From Endozoicomonas sp. SCSIO W0465 (GTDB lineage Bacteria; Pseudomonadota; Gammaproteobacteria; Pseudomonadales; Endozoicomonadaceae): DNA of 64,000 bases. The position numbers and the translations under genes were made by a program. Shown piece by piece: positions 54,569 to 63,211 of the stretch (positions within the stretch are counted from its first letter, which is position 1; each line of letters opens with the position of its first letter). The stretch covers positions 226,001 to 290,000 of the forward strand of contig NZ_CP092417.1 of assembly GCF_023716865.1 (NCBI RefSeq). Direction: 5' to 3'. The notes beneath the pieces were generated by a model, which was given only the letters and a program-made list of their open reading frames with translations, was not told the DNA's origin and did not search any database.

Positions 54569-55056
54569 AGTACAGTTTTGACGTCCGGGTGATTCAGGGA
54601 TGGAATTATCTGATGTTGATTAGTGGGAGAGAACTTTGGGATGATTTCGCTGTAATCTGGCTCCCAATCTATACCTGACGATTCAGGTCGCCCTGTCGGG
54701 TGTTCGGCAGAAAATGAAGAGGAATCATCATCCGGGTCAATCTCCATTGGCTGCGGGTGGACAATAACCGCAGGGTGTGAGGCACTGACTTCATGCTCGA
54801 CCATTGAGAAAGTTGCAGCCCGCTCAGTCAATGCTGATGTGCCAGCCTCTCGGGTATTCACCCGTTGCCGACACCTCCGTTTTTTCGGCGGCCGTTTCGA
54901 TTCGCCAAACTGCTCTGTTGAATCCTCCCGAGCTTGCCTGTTTTCCCTGTCAACAGGGTGAACCCTATGTCCGGAGAAATAGCGCTTTCGGTTATTGTCG
55001 TCCGGTAATGGCTCAGTAGCGCCGGTAGCAGTCAGCAGAATACCCATGGCGTTCAT
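54559..55056 (-). CDS. Basic-stretch (NLS-like) ORF truncated by IS4
   Basis: The 165-aa frame has the cluster KRPPKKRRCRQR near residues 54-65, which reads like a classical nuclear localisation signal. An acidic Ser-rich part follows (MEIDPDDDSSSFSAEHP). The native frame ends at DVKTVL; the last residues and stop come from the IS4 terminal repeat, so the C-terminus is lost. The first 12 residues (MNAMGILLT) match an IS66 transposase segment (EAMDTMGILLT), so the start is borrowed from an older IS relic and the true beginning is uncertain. No bacterial family is recognised. It lies 253 bp downstream of a homeodomain gene on the same strand. A host-targeted role is speculative. Confidence 0.45.
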   Translation of the reverse strand: MNAMGILLTATGATEPLPDDNNRKRYFSGHRVHPVDRENRQAREDSTEQFGESKRPPKKRRCRQRVNTREAGTSALTERAATFSMVEHEVSASHPAVIVHPQPMEIDPDDDSSSFSAEHPTGRPESSGIDWEPDYSEIIPKFSPTNQHQIIPSLNHPDVKTVLLG

Positions 55057-55309
55057 GGCTTCGTATCCTTATTTCTCTGACAGGTAATTAGCGGTTTTAG
55101 TGGCCTTTTCTTTTCGTTCACGTCGTTCACGGCAACACGCTTCAAGTCAGGCACCTGAGTTCAGAGTTCCCCGTTCAAAGCCCCATCCGTCAATAGTGCT
55201 GAGTCTACTTTTCGAAACAGGTTAAACGTAAGGTTGAGGAAATGTGTAATGCAGAATGGTAGAAAATCACAAAAAGTCCAGAGAATTTATGGTGAGGCTG
55301 AACAGTAAA
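55057..55309 (-). mobile_element. Degenerate IS66-family relic
   Basis: The right edge GCTGAACAGTAAAC with a preceding ATTTATG resembles the IS66 end seen at 53771. At the left, the minus strand encodes YLSEK-stop-GYEAMNAMGILLT, matching the transposase segment YLSEKRGREAMDTMGILLT. The intervening sequence is mostly unrecognisable. It is older and more diverged than copies A-C. Confidence 0.5.
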
Positions 55310-56281
55310 CTACATACTGCTCTCGCCAGTACCTGCAAGTTTTCCCATCATTATATTCAATGCCATGATAGGAGAAGTTGCTTCACACATTACGACCTGT
55401 CGCCCCTCCACAGATAACTGATAGCATTTCTTCTCAGAAACAGGGGGAACAGCCGCTTCACTGGCAGGAAGATAACCGGTATGGTTTGGTAAATAGCTAA
55501 TATGAATGTTCTTACTATACCTCATCCAGTTTGAGATCGTGGCTTCTTCTGTGAATCCGGCACCAACAATACCCTGAGTGGCGGCATTGTAAATACCACT
55601 GTCTTTATCCGGTTTTGGTTTAAGAGCAGGGAGCGTACTGACTACTGACTTTGGTATTGTTGGCGGTGTGAAATCAGCTGGTAATGAAAACGTTGGGCCA
55701 TTTCCATTATCAATTCCGGTGGTCAAGTCCTGCTTGACCATTTTTTCTACACTCTTCTCCTTCTGGCGTTGATTTTGAAACCATACTCCAACCTGTTTTT
55801 CAGTCATTCCAAGATGAGTTGCCAGATCCGATTTTTGCTTTTTTGTAAGATATCCATTCCTTCTGAAAACCTTCAAAAGCTCATGTTTCTGATGAGCTGA
55901 CAGGAGCTGTCTCCTCCTGTCTACTGACTCACGCCCTGTGTTTTCTTCCCTGGCCACTGGCTCATCCGCTTTACCATGACTACGCAATTCAGAACTCTGG
56001 ATATAGGTATATGGGCTGGCAAGTAATGCTGAACACCTTTGCGACAACATAGTGCTCTCAGGCGTGTCATGGCCGCTACTGACATTCATATTCCCCATAC
56101 CCACAACAGTTTGCGCTGAGAAGCCGGGACCGGGGAGATTGACCTTCAGAGCCTGCTGATGCCAGAAAGCACCACTTCCCTGCGCAGGGCTGGAAAAGAA
56201 ATGAGCCAATTCGCATGAGCTTGCTGTACTTTGCGGGCACCCCGCTGCTCCACTATGTGCTCCACTGTGATCAACATTCAC
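55310..56281 (-). CDS. Homeodomain-containing protein 1
   Basis: Residues about 120-178 of this 323-aa protein form a homeodomain. If W167 is position 48, then L135 (16), F139 (20), W167 (48), F168 (49), Q169 (50), N170 (51) and R172 (53) all occupy their canonical places. The recognition helix reads KQVGVWFQNQRQKEK. The N-terminal 115 residues are Ser/Gly/Ala-rich. The C-terminal 145 include a module (EKKCYQLSVEGRQVVMCEA, SPIMALNIMMGKL) shared with the protein at 62360. No signal peptide or membrane segment is visible. The start is GTG at 56281, overlapping the acyl-CoA synthetase stop as GTGA, so translation is probably coupled. Homeodomains are characteristic of eukaryotes; acquisition from a host and DNA binding (in bacterium or host) are inferences. 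Confidence 0.85.
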   Translation of the reverse strand: MNVDHSGAHSGAAGCPQSTASSCELAHFFSSPAQGSGAFWHQQALKVNLPGPGFSAQTVVGMGNMNVSSGHDTPESTMLSQRCSALLASPYTYIQSSELRSHGKADEPVAREENTGRESVDRRRQLLSAHQKHELLKVFRRNGYLTKKQKSDLATHLGMTEKQVGVWFQNQRQKEKSVEKMVKQDLTTGIDNGNGPTFSLPADFTPPTIPKSVVSTLPALKPKPDKDSGIYNAATQGIVGAGFTEEATISNWMRYSKNIHISYLPNHTGYLPASEAAVPPVSEKKCYQLSVEGRQVVMCEATSPIMALNIMMGKLAGTGESSM

Positions 56282-57849
56282 TTTCGCAACCCCTCTTTTC
56301 TGAGCATGTCTCGTAACTCCCTTTTTAAAATTTTTCCCGTGGCGCTGAGTGGAAATTCCTGAAAAATCCGAACATATCTCGGGTATTTATAATCCCCCAG
56401 TTGCTGCCGTGCCCAGGTTTTAAACAGTTCAGGGGATAGTTCACAACCTTCATGGAGAATCAGACATGCCAGAATCTCTTCAACATAGTAATCATCCGGT
56501 ACGCCAATGACTGCCGCCTGGATAATGTCAGGGTGTGCCAGTAGAACCTCTTCCACTTCCCTGGGATAAACATTAAAGCCGCCACGAATAATCAGGTCTT
56601 TCTTACGGTCAACAATATAGTAGTTGCCTGCTTCATCCCGACGAGCGATGTCCCCCGTATAGAACCAGCCATCTTTCATCACCTCTGCGGTCTGTTCAGG
56701 CTTGTTGAAATACCCTTTCATCACGTTATGGCCACGAATGGCCAGCTCTCCATCCTGACCAAAAGACAGCGATTGCCCTTCATTACCAACCACTTTCAAT
56801 GCGACACCGGGAACAGGACGCCCGATGGAGCCGGCTATACGTTCCTGATCCAGCGTGTTGAAACAGGCCACCGGTGACGTCTCTGACAGTCCATACCCTT
56901 CAAGAATGGCTACCTTAAAATTACCCTCAAATGTCTTCATAACTTCCACTGGCATAGGGCCTCCACCACTGATACAGAGCCTGAGCCGATCAGAAATGAT
57001 GTGCCGGTCAGCCTCAGTCAACTCAGCCTCAGCACCATTCAAGGCAATGTACATGGTGGGTACACCAGCAAAAAATGAAATCTTCTCCTGTACCAGCATT
57101 TCCAGTGTTTTCGTTGCCTCAAAACGAGCCATTAATACCATTGTGGAGGCAGACGCCACCGCATGAAGCATGTGCACCGTCTGAGCAAAAATATGAAATA
57201 ACGGCAGCACCACCAGGTGGGTATCACTGACATCAGTCGCTAGCATGGACGTAAGGATCAGCGCGTTCATCGACAGATTATGATGAGTCAGTTCTGCCCC
57301 TTTTGGTCGACCGGTGGTCCCGGAGGTATAGATAATCGTCGCGGTATCATCGGCAGTTTTATCCTGTGGCATTTTCAGTGAACCCGCTGATAAAAGTACC
57401 GATAAGGTGGACTGACCTTTCCACACTTCCTTTTCCGGGTCTGCTGTAATCACAAAAAAGTGCTCACAGTGGCTCACCTGCTGAAAAGCTTCCAGTCCGA
57501 ACTGCCCCAGTGGCAGCTCACTTGACCCTTCAAAACACAGAAAGGCAACGGCCTGGCTGTCTGTCAGGTGGTAAGCAATTTCCTTCGGCTTCAATAAAAT
57601 ATTCAAGGGAACCACAACGGCACCGGCACTAAGAATACCGTAATACACCATCAGGAACTGGGGAATATTGGGGCAGCTCATGGCGACCCGGTCACCGGGT
57701 TTTATGCCCTGTTGTTGCAGTCCTTTACCGATACTGGCAGCTGCCTCTTTTAATGCCTGATAACTGATCTGCAGGTCACCGTACACCACAGCGACTTTAT
57801 CAGGATAGACAGCAGCGCTCCGATAAAGGAAATCAGCAAGATTGGACAT
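56278..57849 (-). CDS. Long-chain acyl-CoA synthetase-like AMP-forming ligase
   Basis: This enzyme activates a carboxylic acid (probably a fatty acid) with ATP and CoA. The 523-aa ANL-superfamily protein has the P-loop TSGTTGRPKG (175-184), the GYGLSET motif, YTGDIARRDEAGNYYIVDRKKD (key residues YTGD, DRKKD) and the C-terminal catalytic Lys in SATGKILKRELR. There is no signal peptide. It overlaps the homeodomain gene by 4 bp. Whether it belongs functionally with it, or is just the upstream host gene of an insertion, is unknown. Confidence 0.9.
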   Translation of the reverse strand: MSNLADFLYRSAAVYPDKVAVVYGDLQISYQALKEAAASIGKGLQQQGIKPGDRVAMSCPNIPQFLMVYYGILSAGAVVVPLNILLKPKEIAYHLTDSQAVAFLCFEGSSELPLGQFGLEAFQQVSHCEHFFVITADPEKEVWKGQSTLSVLLSAGSLKMPQDKTADDTATIIYTSGTTGRPKGAELTHHNLSMNALILTSMLATDVSDTHLVVLPLFHIFAQTVHMLHAVASASTMVLMARFEATKTLEMLVQEKISFFAGVPTMYIALNGAEAELTEADRHIISDRLRLCISGGGPMPVEVMKTFEGNFKVAILEGYGLSETSPVACFNTLDQERIAGSIGRPVPGVALKVVGNEGQSLSFGQDGELAIRGHNVMKGYFNKPEQTAEVMKDGWFYTGDIARRDEAGNYYIVDRKKDLIIRGGFNVYPREVEEVLLAHPDIIQAAVIGVPDDYYVEEILACLILHEGCELSPELFKTWARQQLGDYKYPRYVRIFQEFPLSATGKILKRELRDMLRKEGLRK

Positions 57850-57930
57850 AAAACCATCACTCTAAAAAGAATACCAATTGACTCCTTTCAGAAAGTAGAC
57901 ACCGACCTGTGAAAGCTCAAGCCGGGGGCT

Positions 57931-60324
57931 TTAAAACAAACTGACCTGAGATGTAATGATTTTGTCAAAATCCATATGCACAAAAGGCAGAATACCATCA
58001 GCAATGGGCTTAAGCTGTCGGGTAACGTAGTGGTCATAATCAATGGCGCTGTTTCGATAGTCGATAGGCTCTGGTCCATTAACGGTAATGAGATATTGAA
58101 CGGAACCTTTGTTCTGATACTGAAGAGGTTTACCTGCCGACCGATTATGACCATCAGCCATTCGTGCGGCACGGACCTGTGGAGGTACATGTTTCACATA
58201 GTCTTTCAAGCGGCGACGCAGCCTTTTCCTATACACCAGTTGATCATCTTTTTTCCCGTCTCTAACGGCGGCAACGGTTTCCAGAATATAGGCCGAAGGG
58301 TCAGTGTCTGCAAACACTAGCCTGAGCAACTCTGCCTGAAATTCACGTGCAATTGACGTCCAGTCTGACCGAACCGTCTCCAGTCCCTTACAGATGAGTT
58401 CCTCACGGCCTTTACTCACCTTCAATCCGGCATAACGCTTCTTGCTGCCCGTTTCTGAACCACGAATGGTCGGCATCAAAAATCGCTGATAGTGCGTTTC
58501 ATATTCCATCTCAAGACAGGACGTTAACCCATAAGATGCCATCAACAAGGCTTTCCATTGCTCATTAATTTCCACAGCAAGGCGCTGTCCAATCTCGTCA
58601 GCCTCCTTATGGGAAAGTGTTTCTTTCAATAAAACAAAGATGGAATCAGTATCCCCATAGATGACCCGATGCCCACGCTCTTCAACCCAGCGTGCGGTCT
58701 GCTGCATTATTTCATGGCCGCGCAGGGTAATGGAGCTGGCCAGCCGGGTATCATAAAAGCGGCAACCGCCAGAACCCAAAACGCCGTAGAAGGAGTTCAT
58801 CAGGATTTTGATCGCTTGTGAGCGGGCATCGTCTTTTTCTGCCTTGGCCTGATCTCTCTGCTGCCAGAGCTGAGTAATAATCTCCGGTAAAAAATGTCGA
58901 TTCCTGGAAAACAGGGCCCCTTTAAAACCGGGAATGGCATGATCAGGATCTTTCAACCCCTCCACCAGCCCCAGAGGATCAATCTTGAACGTTCGGATAA
59001 TTGAGGGGTAGAGGCTTTTATAATCCAGTACCAGTACATTCCTGTATAATCCAGGCACGGAGTCCATAACATAACCACCCGGTGAAGCCAGGCCGCCGCC
59101 CTCGGGTAAATTCGGCGCGATATATCCCGTGCGATGTAATTTCGGCAGATAAAGATTGGTAAAGGCCTGGACAGAACCACCAATTCGACCCAGCTCCAAC
59201 CCGGTTAATTCACTGCGTAATCGAAGAAAGTCCAACAATCGGGTTTGCTCAAAAATCTCCGCTACCAGACGACAGTCTTCCAGGTTGTAGCATGCCAGTT
59301 TCTCTTTATTGTGATGAAAATCGTGAGTAATTTCGCTCATCCGGTTACTCACATCGTTAATCGCTTTTCCTTTACCCAATAATTCCCGGGCAACAGACTC
59401 CAGACTGAAACGGTCAAAATGCCAGGTGGCAGACTTTAGAGCGTCAATGCCATCGATCACCAAACGACCCGGTATATGGACATCACCCTCAGCAGCATCA
59501 CTGTTTCGCTCACGCCAACTGGCGGGCTGACCTCCTCGGCCCAATTTCAATGACATTCTGTGCCAAGTCGCACGTTTCAGTAAGAGCCGGAAATCAAAAT
59601 TGATCACATTCCAGCCAATAAACAGATCCGGGTCATACTGCGCTACCTGCACAACCAATGCTTCGAGTAATGCCTTTTCGTCAGCAACCCATTGAATCGT
59701 GAGTTCTGCATCAACTAAAAGCTCTTTATCCGCTGAAGGCTCTTTATCCGCCGAAGGCTCTCCAATCATCAATACCGTCGAGATGTTCTGCCCATAGAGA
59801 CCGATTGAGTAAAGCTCACCTCTGACAGAGCACTCAATATCCAGAGAAATAACCCTGAATGACGGCACGTATCGAGCTGGACGAATGCGGGCATGGCGAT
59901 ATTCCAGAAAACCCTGTCTCTGAATCGGCTCACCCGTAAACTCCAGAGGCCCATAGACAAAGCGTTCCATCAGATAGCGGTCATGCAGGCGAACATCGGC
60001 TTCAAATACCGGTAGGAATTCTGAACTGAGTAACCGCCTTGCCCGCTGGCTGCTATCAAGGGTATTGAAATAGAATGCAGTGACCGGCTGATGATGAAAC
60101 GTTGTTAATTCCAGGTGCCGATGGGAAAAAGTGATCTGGGCATTACTCAGCAACCTTTGAGCTTGCTCATAAGCTGCCGTTTCCAGAAAAAAGACGGGCA
60201 GTTCTCCTTCAATAACCAGACATACCGGTTGGCCGTCCGTTACCAGCCAAAATACCATTTCGGTCTGGTTACGGCGATCTGCGCTCTGTCGGCTTAATAG
60301 AAAACCTGTTTGTCCTGCTGCCAT
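57931..60324 (-). CDS. polB: DNA polymerase II (family B)
   Basis: This SOS-type proofreading polymerase handles lesion bypass and fork restart. The 797-aa protein has the exonuclease motif SLDIECS, ExoII in GWNVINFDFR, polymerase motif A DYKSLYPSII, motif B KILMNSFYGVLGSGG and motif C YGDTDSIF, ending GPEPIDYRNSAIDYDHYV..QVSLF as in E. coli PolB. The ATG at 60324 (MAAGQTGFLLSRQ) matches the family start. An in-frame 18-bp tandem duplication (SADKEP twice) sits in the exonuclease region near residue 195. It is chromosomal core sequence between accessory genes. Confidence 0.95.
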   Translation of the reverse strand: MAAGQTGFLLSRQSADRRNQTEMVFWLVTDGQPVCLVIEGELPVFFLETAAYEQAQRLLSNAQITFSHRHLELTTFHHQPVTAFYFNTLDSSQRARRLLSSEFLPVFEADVRLHDRYLMERFVYGPLEFTGEPIQRQGFLEYRHARIRPARYVPSFRVISLDIECSVRGELYSIGLYGQNISTVLMIGEPSADKEPSADKELLVDAELTIQWVADEKALLEALVVQVAQYDPDLFIGWNVINFDFRLLLKRATWHRMSLKLGRGGQPASWRERNSDAAEGDVHIPGRLVIDGIDALKSATWHFDRFSLESVARELLGKGKAINDVSNRMSEITHDFHHNKEKLACYNLEDCRLVAEIFEQTRLLDFLRLRSELTGLELGRIGGSVQAFTNLYLPKLHRTGYIAPNLPEGGGLASPGGYVMDSVPGLYRNVLVLDYKSLYPSIIRTFKIDPLGLVEGLKDPDHAIPGFKGALFSRNRHFLPEIITQLWQQRDQAKAEKDDARSQAIKILMNSFYGVLGSGGCRFYDTRLASSITLRGHEIMQQTARWVEERGHRVIYGDTDSIFVLLKETLSHKEADEIGQRLAVEINEQWKALLMASYGLTSCLEMEYETHYQRFLMPTIRGSETGSKKRYAGLKVSKGREELICKGLETVRSDWTSIAREFQAELLRLVFADTDPSAYILETVAAVRDGKKDDQLVYRKRLRRRLKDYVKHVPPQVRAARMADGHNRSAGKPLQYQNKGSVQYLITVNGPEPIDYRNSAIDYDHYVTRQLKPIADGILPFVHMDFDKIITSQVSLF

Positions 60325-60460
60325 AGTCAAAGCTGGAAAAGTGATAGATGGTACCATCTTACCTTGATTCAGTAACAAAAGGTCAGATAGCTATTAATCA
60401 CTTAACCAGCCTGAAAATGAGTCCCATCTATGCAGAGATGCAGCGCCACTATCCTATCTA

Positions 60461-62161
60461 GTTCTCGTCCAAAAACGCATCAGGCAATCATAATTAGATT
60501 GTACGTGCGTTTTGATATTTCCTGAAATTCCAGAGAGCCGCAAAAACTCTTCCCTTTTTTTCTCTAATCTGGGACGGATATTGGAGAAAAACGCGAAAAG
60601 CAGGCAGAAAACATCCTCCCACCATGCTGGAAAGGTACTTTCATGTAGCGTGGAGGTGGCTATCAGGATGGTGCCGGGTGTCTGGCCAGAATCACCAGGT
60701 TGTAACAGACCACCGATAACCAGCAATGAGAATCAAAACGCTCAGAACCCTTGCAGTGGCAACGTGATAGCCCAAAACATCTCTTTAGCCACGAAATTCC
60801 CGCTTCAATACCTGCCCGGAAGCGAAAGAGCGTTTTATACACATACTGACTTTTAGTCATCTCTTCGACTTCAAGTCCGCGCTTCTTATTAAAAGCTACA
60901 TCGCTGATTCCCATGGCCTTGGCTTTTTCCAAATTAGCGCGACACGCGTATCCGCCGTCACCGCTTGTCTGGCGAGGTACACGACCATAAATTTCTTTTT
61001 GTCTTTCCATCATCGGAATGAATTGGTCCGAATCCGCTGGGTTACCTTCCTCAATAACCAGGTCCAGGATCAATCGACTTTTTCCCTGAACCAGGTTCAG
61101 TTTATGGCCATACTGTACTTGCCGCCTGTCTTTTACGATGATATCCGTATGGGGTTCATACAGGCTAACCACTTTTTCCTGGGCTGGCACCTTTTCACCC
61201 TTAAAGACCCTGCGCTCTGTCTGGGAGACTATTGCATCCACCAGGGGTAACAGGTGATCCACATCGGCCTGCCACTTGTCGGCATCATCAGCCAGGAGAC
61301 ACTGCCCCTGCTGACGGGCGTTTGCTAGCGTGACAGTAGCTTCGATAAGTACCTTCCGGGATTTTCGGGTCAACTGCAGCAGTTTTTTATAATGCTGATG
61401 CCGCTCTTCTTTGCCAGCGTAGATGCATTTTCTGGCCGCATCTTTTACGGCTCGGTTGTGATGGGTATATTCATAAAGCGGTGTCGCTGTCAGTGTTTGT
61501 CCCCGTTCCAGCAGCCGACAAATTTCTTTAACGGAACTGGCTAAAAGATCACTGTCGCAAGGAGGTTTGATATCCGATTCGGTGACTGTGCTGTCAATAG
61601 CCACAGTGCGCCCTTTTTCAATACCCTGATCTTTAGCGGTCATTAGCTGACAGTTATTAATCCGTTCCCATGTAGATGCAGTAAGAAGGCTGATGAGCCC
61701 ATGCAAACTGGAGCGACTGGGGCGCTGGTTTGGTTCGAGGCGACAAAAGTCTCGAAAGAGCATGGAGTCCATCAAAACAAACGACAAGTAGTCATAATCA
61801 CAATTCAAATACTGTTTCAGGAGTGCCGCACGAAGAACGGATTCTGCTGATAGTCCGTTCCGCCCAGTGTTCTGTTTATCACCAGAACTTAAGTCCTCAT
61901 AAATCCAGTCATTGAACTGTGGATGGGCGTCAAGCCATTGCGAGATACCGGAAAGCTGGGAGCAGATTTCATGAGGTACGTAATGGAGTTCCATACTACA
62001 CTGCGGGTTGCGTTTTTTGCGCATTTGGAGTCCTCTGTTTTTGGCAATCCCTTATGTTTCTTGCTCTTGGGAAGTTTAGTCGCCAGATAGCAGTAGGGCT
62101 CCACTTAATTTTTCAGGATAAAATCTACAGTTTTCAATTGGTTGTGTTTTTGGACGAGAAC
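60461..62161 (-). mobile_element. ISNCY-like element
   Basis: The inverted ends GTTCTCGTCCAAAAAC are flanked by the 6-bp duplication TATCTA at 60455-60460 and 62162-62167. Element length is 1701 bp, with one transposase and about 200 bp of non-coding sequence at its left end (60461-60662). Confidence 0.88.
60663..62024 (-). CDS. Transposase, ISNCY/IS1182-like DDE family
   Basis: The 453-aa protein has an N-terminal helical domain (SAESVLRAALLKQY, DYLSFVLMDSMLFRDFC), a first catalytic Asp in VAIDSTVTESDI and a second Asp in TSGDGGYACRANLEKAK. The Glu is in the FRAGIEAGISWLKRCFGL helix. These resemble ISDol1-type ISNCY transposases. It looks full length. It is inserted between polB and the second homeodomain gene. 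Confidence 0.8.
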   Translation of the reverse strand: MRKKRNPQCSMELHYVPHEICSQLSGISQWLDAHPQFNDWIYEDLSSGDKQNTGRNGLSAESVLRAALLKQYLNCDYDYLSFVLMDSMLFRDFCRLEPNQRPSRSSLHGLISLLTASTWERINNCQLMTAKDQGIEKGRTVAIDSTVTESDIKPPCDSDLLASSVKEICRLLERGQTLTATPLYEYTHHNRAVKDAARKCIYAGKEERHQHYKKLLQLTRKSRKVLIEATVTLANARQQGQCLLADDADKWQADVDHLLPLVDAIVSQTERRVFKGEKVPAQEKVVSLYEPHTDIIVKDRRQVQYGHKLNLVQGKSRLILDLVIEEGNPADSDQFIPMMERQKEIYGRVPRQTSGDGGYACRANLEKAKAMGISDVAFNKKRGLEVEEMTKSQYVYKTLFRFRAGIEAGISWLKRCFGLSRCHCKGSERFDSHCWLSVVCYNLVILARHPAPS

Positions 62162-62164
62162 TAT

Positions 62165-62230
62165 CTATGAAAAACCTATGAAAAACCTATGAAAAACCTA
62201 TGAAAAACCTATGAAAAACCTATGAAAAAC
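62165..62230 (+). repeat. Six-copy 11-bp tandem repeat
   Basis: CTATGAAAAAC is repeated six times without a mismatch, starting inside the right target duplication of the ISNCY-like element. It lies 130 bp past the end of the leftward homeodomain gene. It is likely a variable-number repeat. Bases 62231-62359 hold nothing else recognisable. Confidence 0.95.
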
Positions 62231-62359
62231 AACCTCAAAGGGAACCATCAGGCATGCCAATAGTTTCCGGTATTGACTGATTCATCCTGCTGATCAGACA
62301 ATTCGACCCCATTATTGCTTTGGATACGATACTTTAGAATGTATTGCTATACGTCATTC

Positions 62360-63115
62360 TCATTGACATGATGTACTGGAAATAGCCTGTGAAGTAGTCG
62401 CTACAGGAACCTCAGGTTCAAGAGATTCAGGTTGATTACAGTCAGCGACTGAAGAAGACGGTCGTGCCTGAGAAGTTTCTTTGATTTTCACTAACATTTC
62501 TTGCAGCGCATCAACAGGTGATTTTGCTGTAGCGCTACAAACAACCGTATTCCTCTCGGAAAGCAAAGTGTATTTCTGCTCTATACCCATTCCTTGCAAA
62601 GAAACCGACTCCACGCGTCGGGGCCTTCCCCAAGACTTGGGAACGGCCCTGGATACCTCAATATTCTGAACACTGTTGCCTGCATTCACTGAACGAGCAC
62701 GTTTTATAGTCGTCCTTTTGTTCTGAAACCAGATTTTTACCTGTTCTTCCGTGATTTGTAATATTGAAGCAAGCTTAGCTCGTTCACAATTTGATACATA
62801 ATAATTATGTTGAAAAAATGCCTTATTTAGCCTTTGAACTTTCCATTCAGGAAAGCTTGTACGTTGCTTACGTTCTTTTTTCTTAGGTTTCTCAGATTTC
62901 TCAGGGCCTACTTGCTGAGAGGGCCATTCATCCGCATCAGTTCCTCTATTTGACGTATCCAAAAAGGAACCGGGTTGGTCACTCTCCCGCCTCATATCCA
63001 ATGCCCGGGCGGAAGCCACTATATAATCATCGGGGCAATAACCAGAACTCATTCTAGGTCCTGTCAGTCCCTGAGGGGAACAATGACGCAGATAAGGATC
63101 AAAAGCTGAATTCAT
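62360..63115 (-). CDS. Homeodomain-containing protein 2
   Basis: The 251-aa protein has a homeodomain at about residues 81-141. It shows the N-terminal arm RTSF (85-88), helix 1 with L96 and F100/F101, Y106 and R112 at the canonical 25 and 31 places, and helix 3 EEQVKIWFQNKRTTIKR with W129, F130, Q131, N132 and R134. By my count one extra residue lies between helices 1 and 2. A Lys/Arg cluster (KPKKKERKQR, 76-85) just before it resembles a nuclear localisation signal. The C-terminal module (EQKYTLLSERNTVVCSATA, SPVDALQEMLVKI) is shared with homeodomain protein 1. The ATG at 63115 has GGGG before it; a TTG six codons earlier is less likely. No bacterial regulator family explains this sequence. 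Confidence 0.85.
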   Translation of the reverse strand: MNSAFDPYLRHCSPQGLTGPRMSSGYCPDDYIVASARALDMRRESDQPGSFLDTSNRGTDADEWPSQQVGPEKSEKPKKKERKQRTSFPEWKVQRLNKAFFQHNYYVSNCERAKLASILQITEEQVKIWFQNKRTTIKRARSVNAGNSVQNIEVSRAVPKSWGRPRRVESVSLQGMGIEQKYTLLSERNTVVCSATAKSPVDALQEMLVKIKETSQARPSSSVADCNQPESLEPEVPVATTSQAISSTSCQ

Positions 63116-63211
63116 TGCAGCCCCACGAAACAAGGGAAAATTACTTGAGGCTCTTTTCGAATTCCGAACTGCTGAACTATCCTTGGTGGATATAATTAGC
63201 CATCGCCAGCA

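Noticed and set aside
62165..62230. CRISPR-like or iteron array
   Set aside because: 11-bp units are contiguous without spacers, and no replication initiator or cas gene is nearby.
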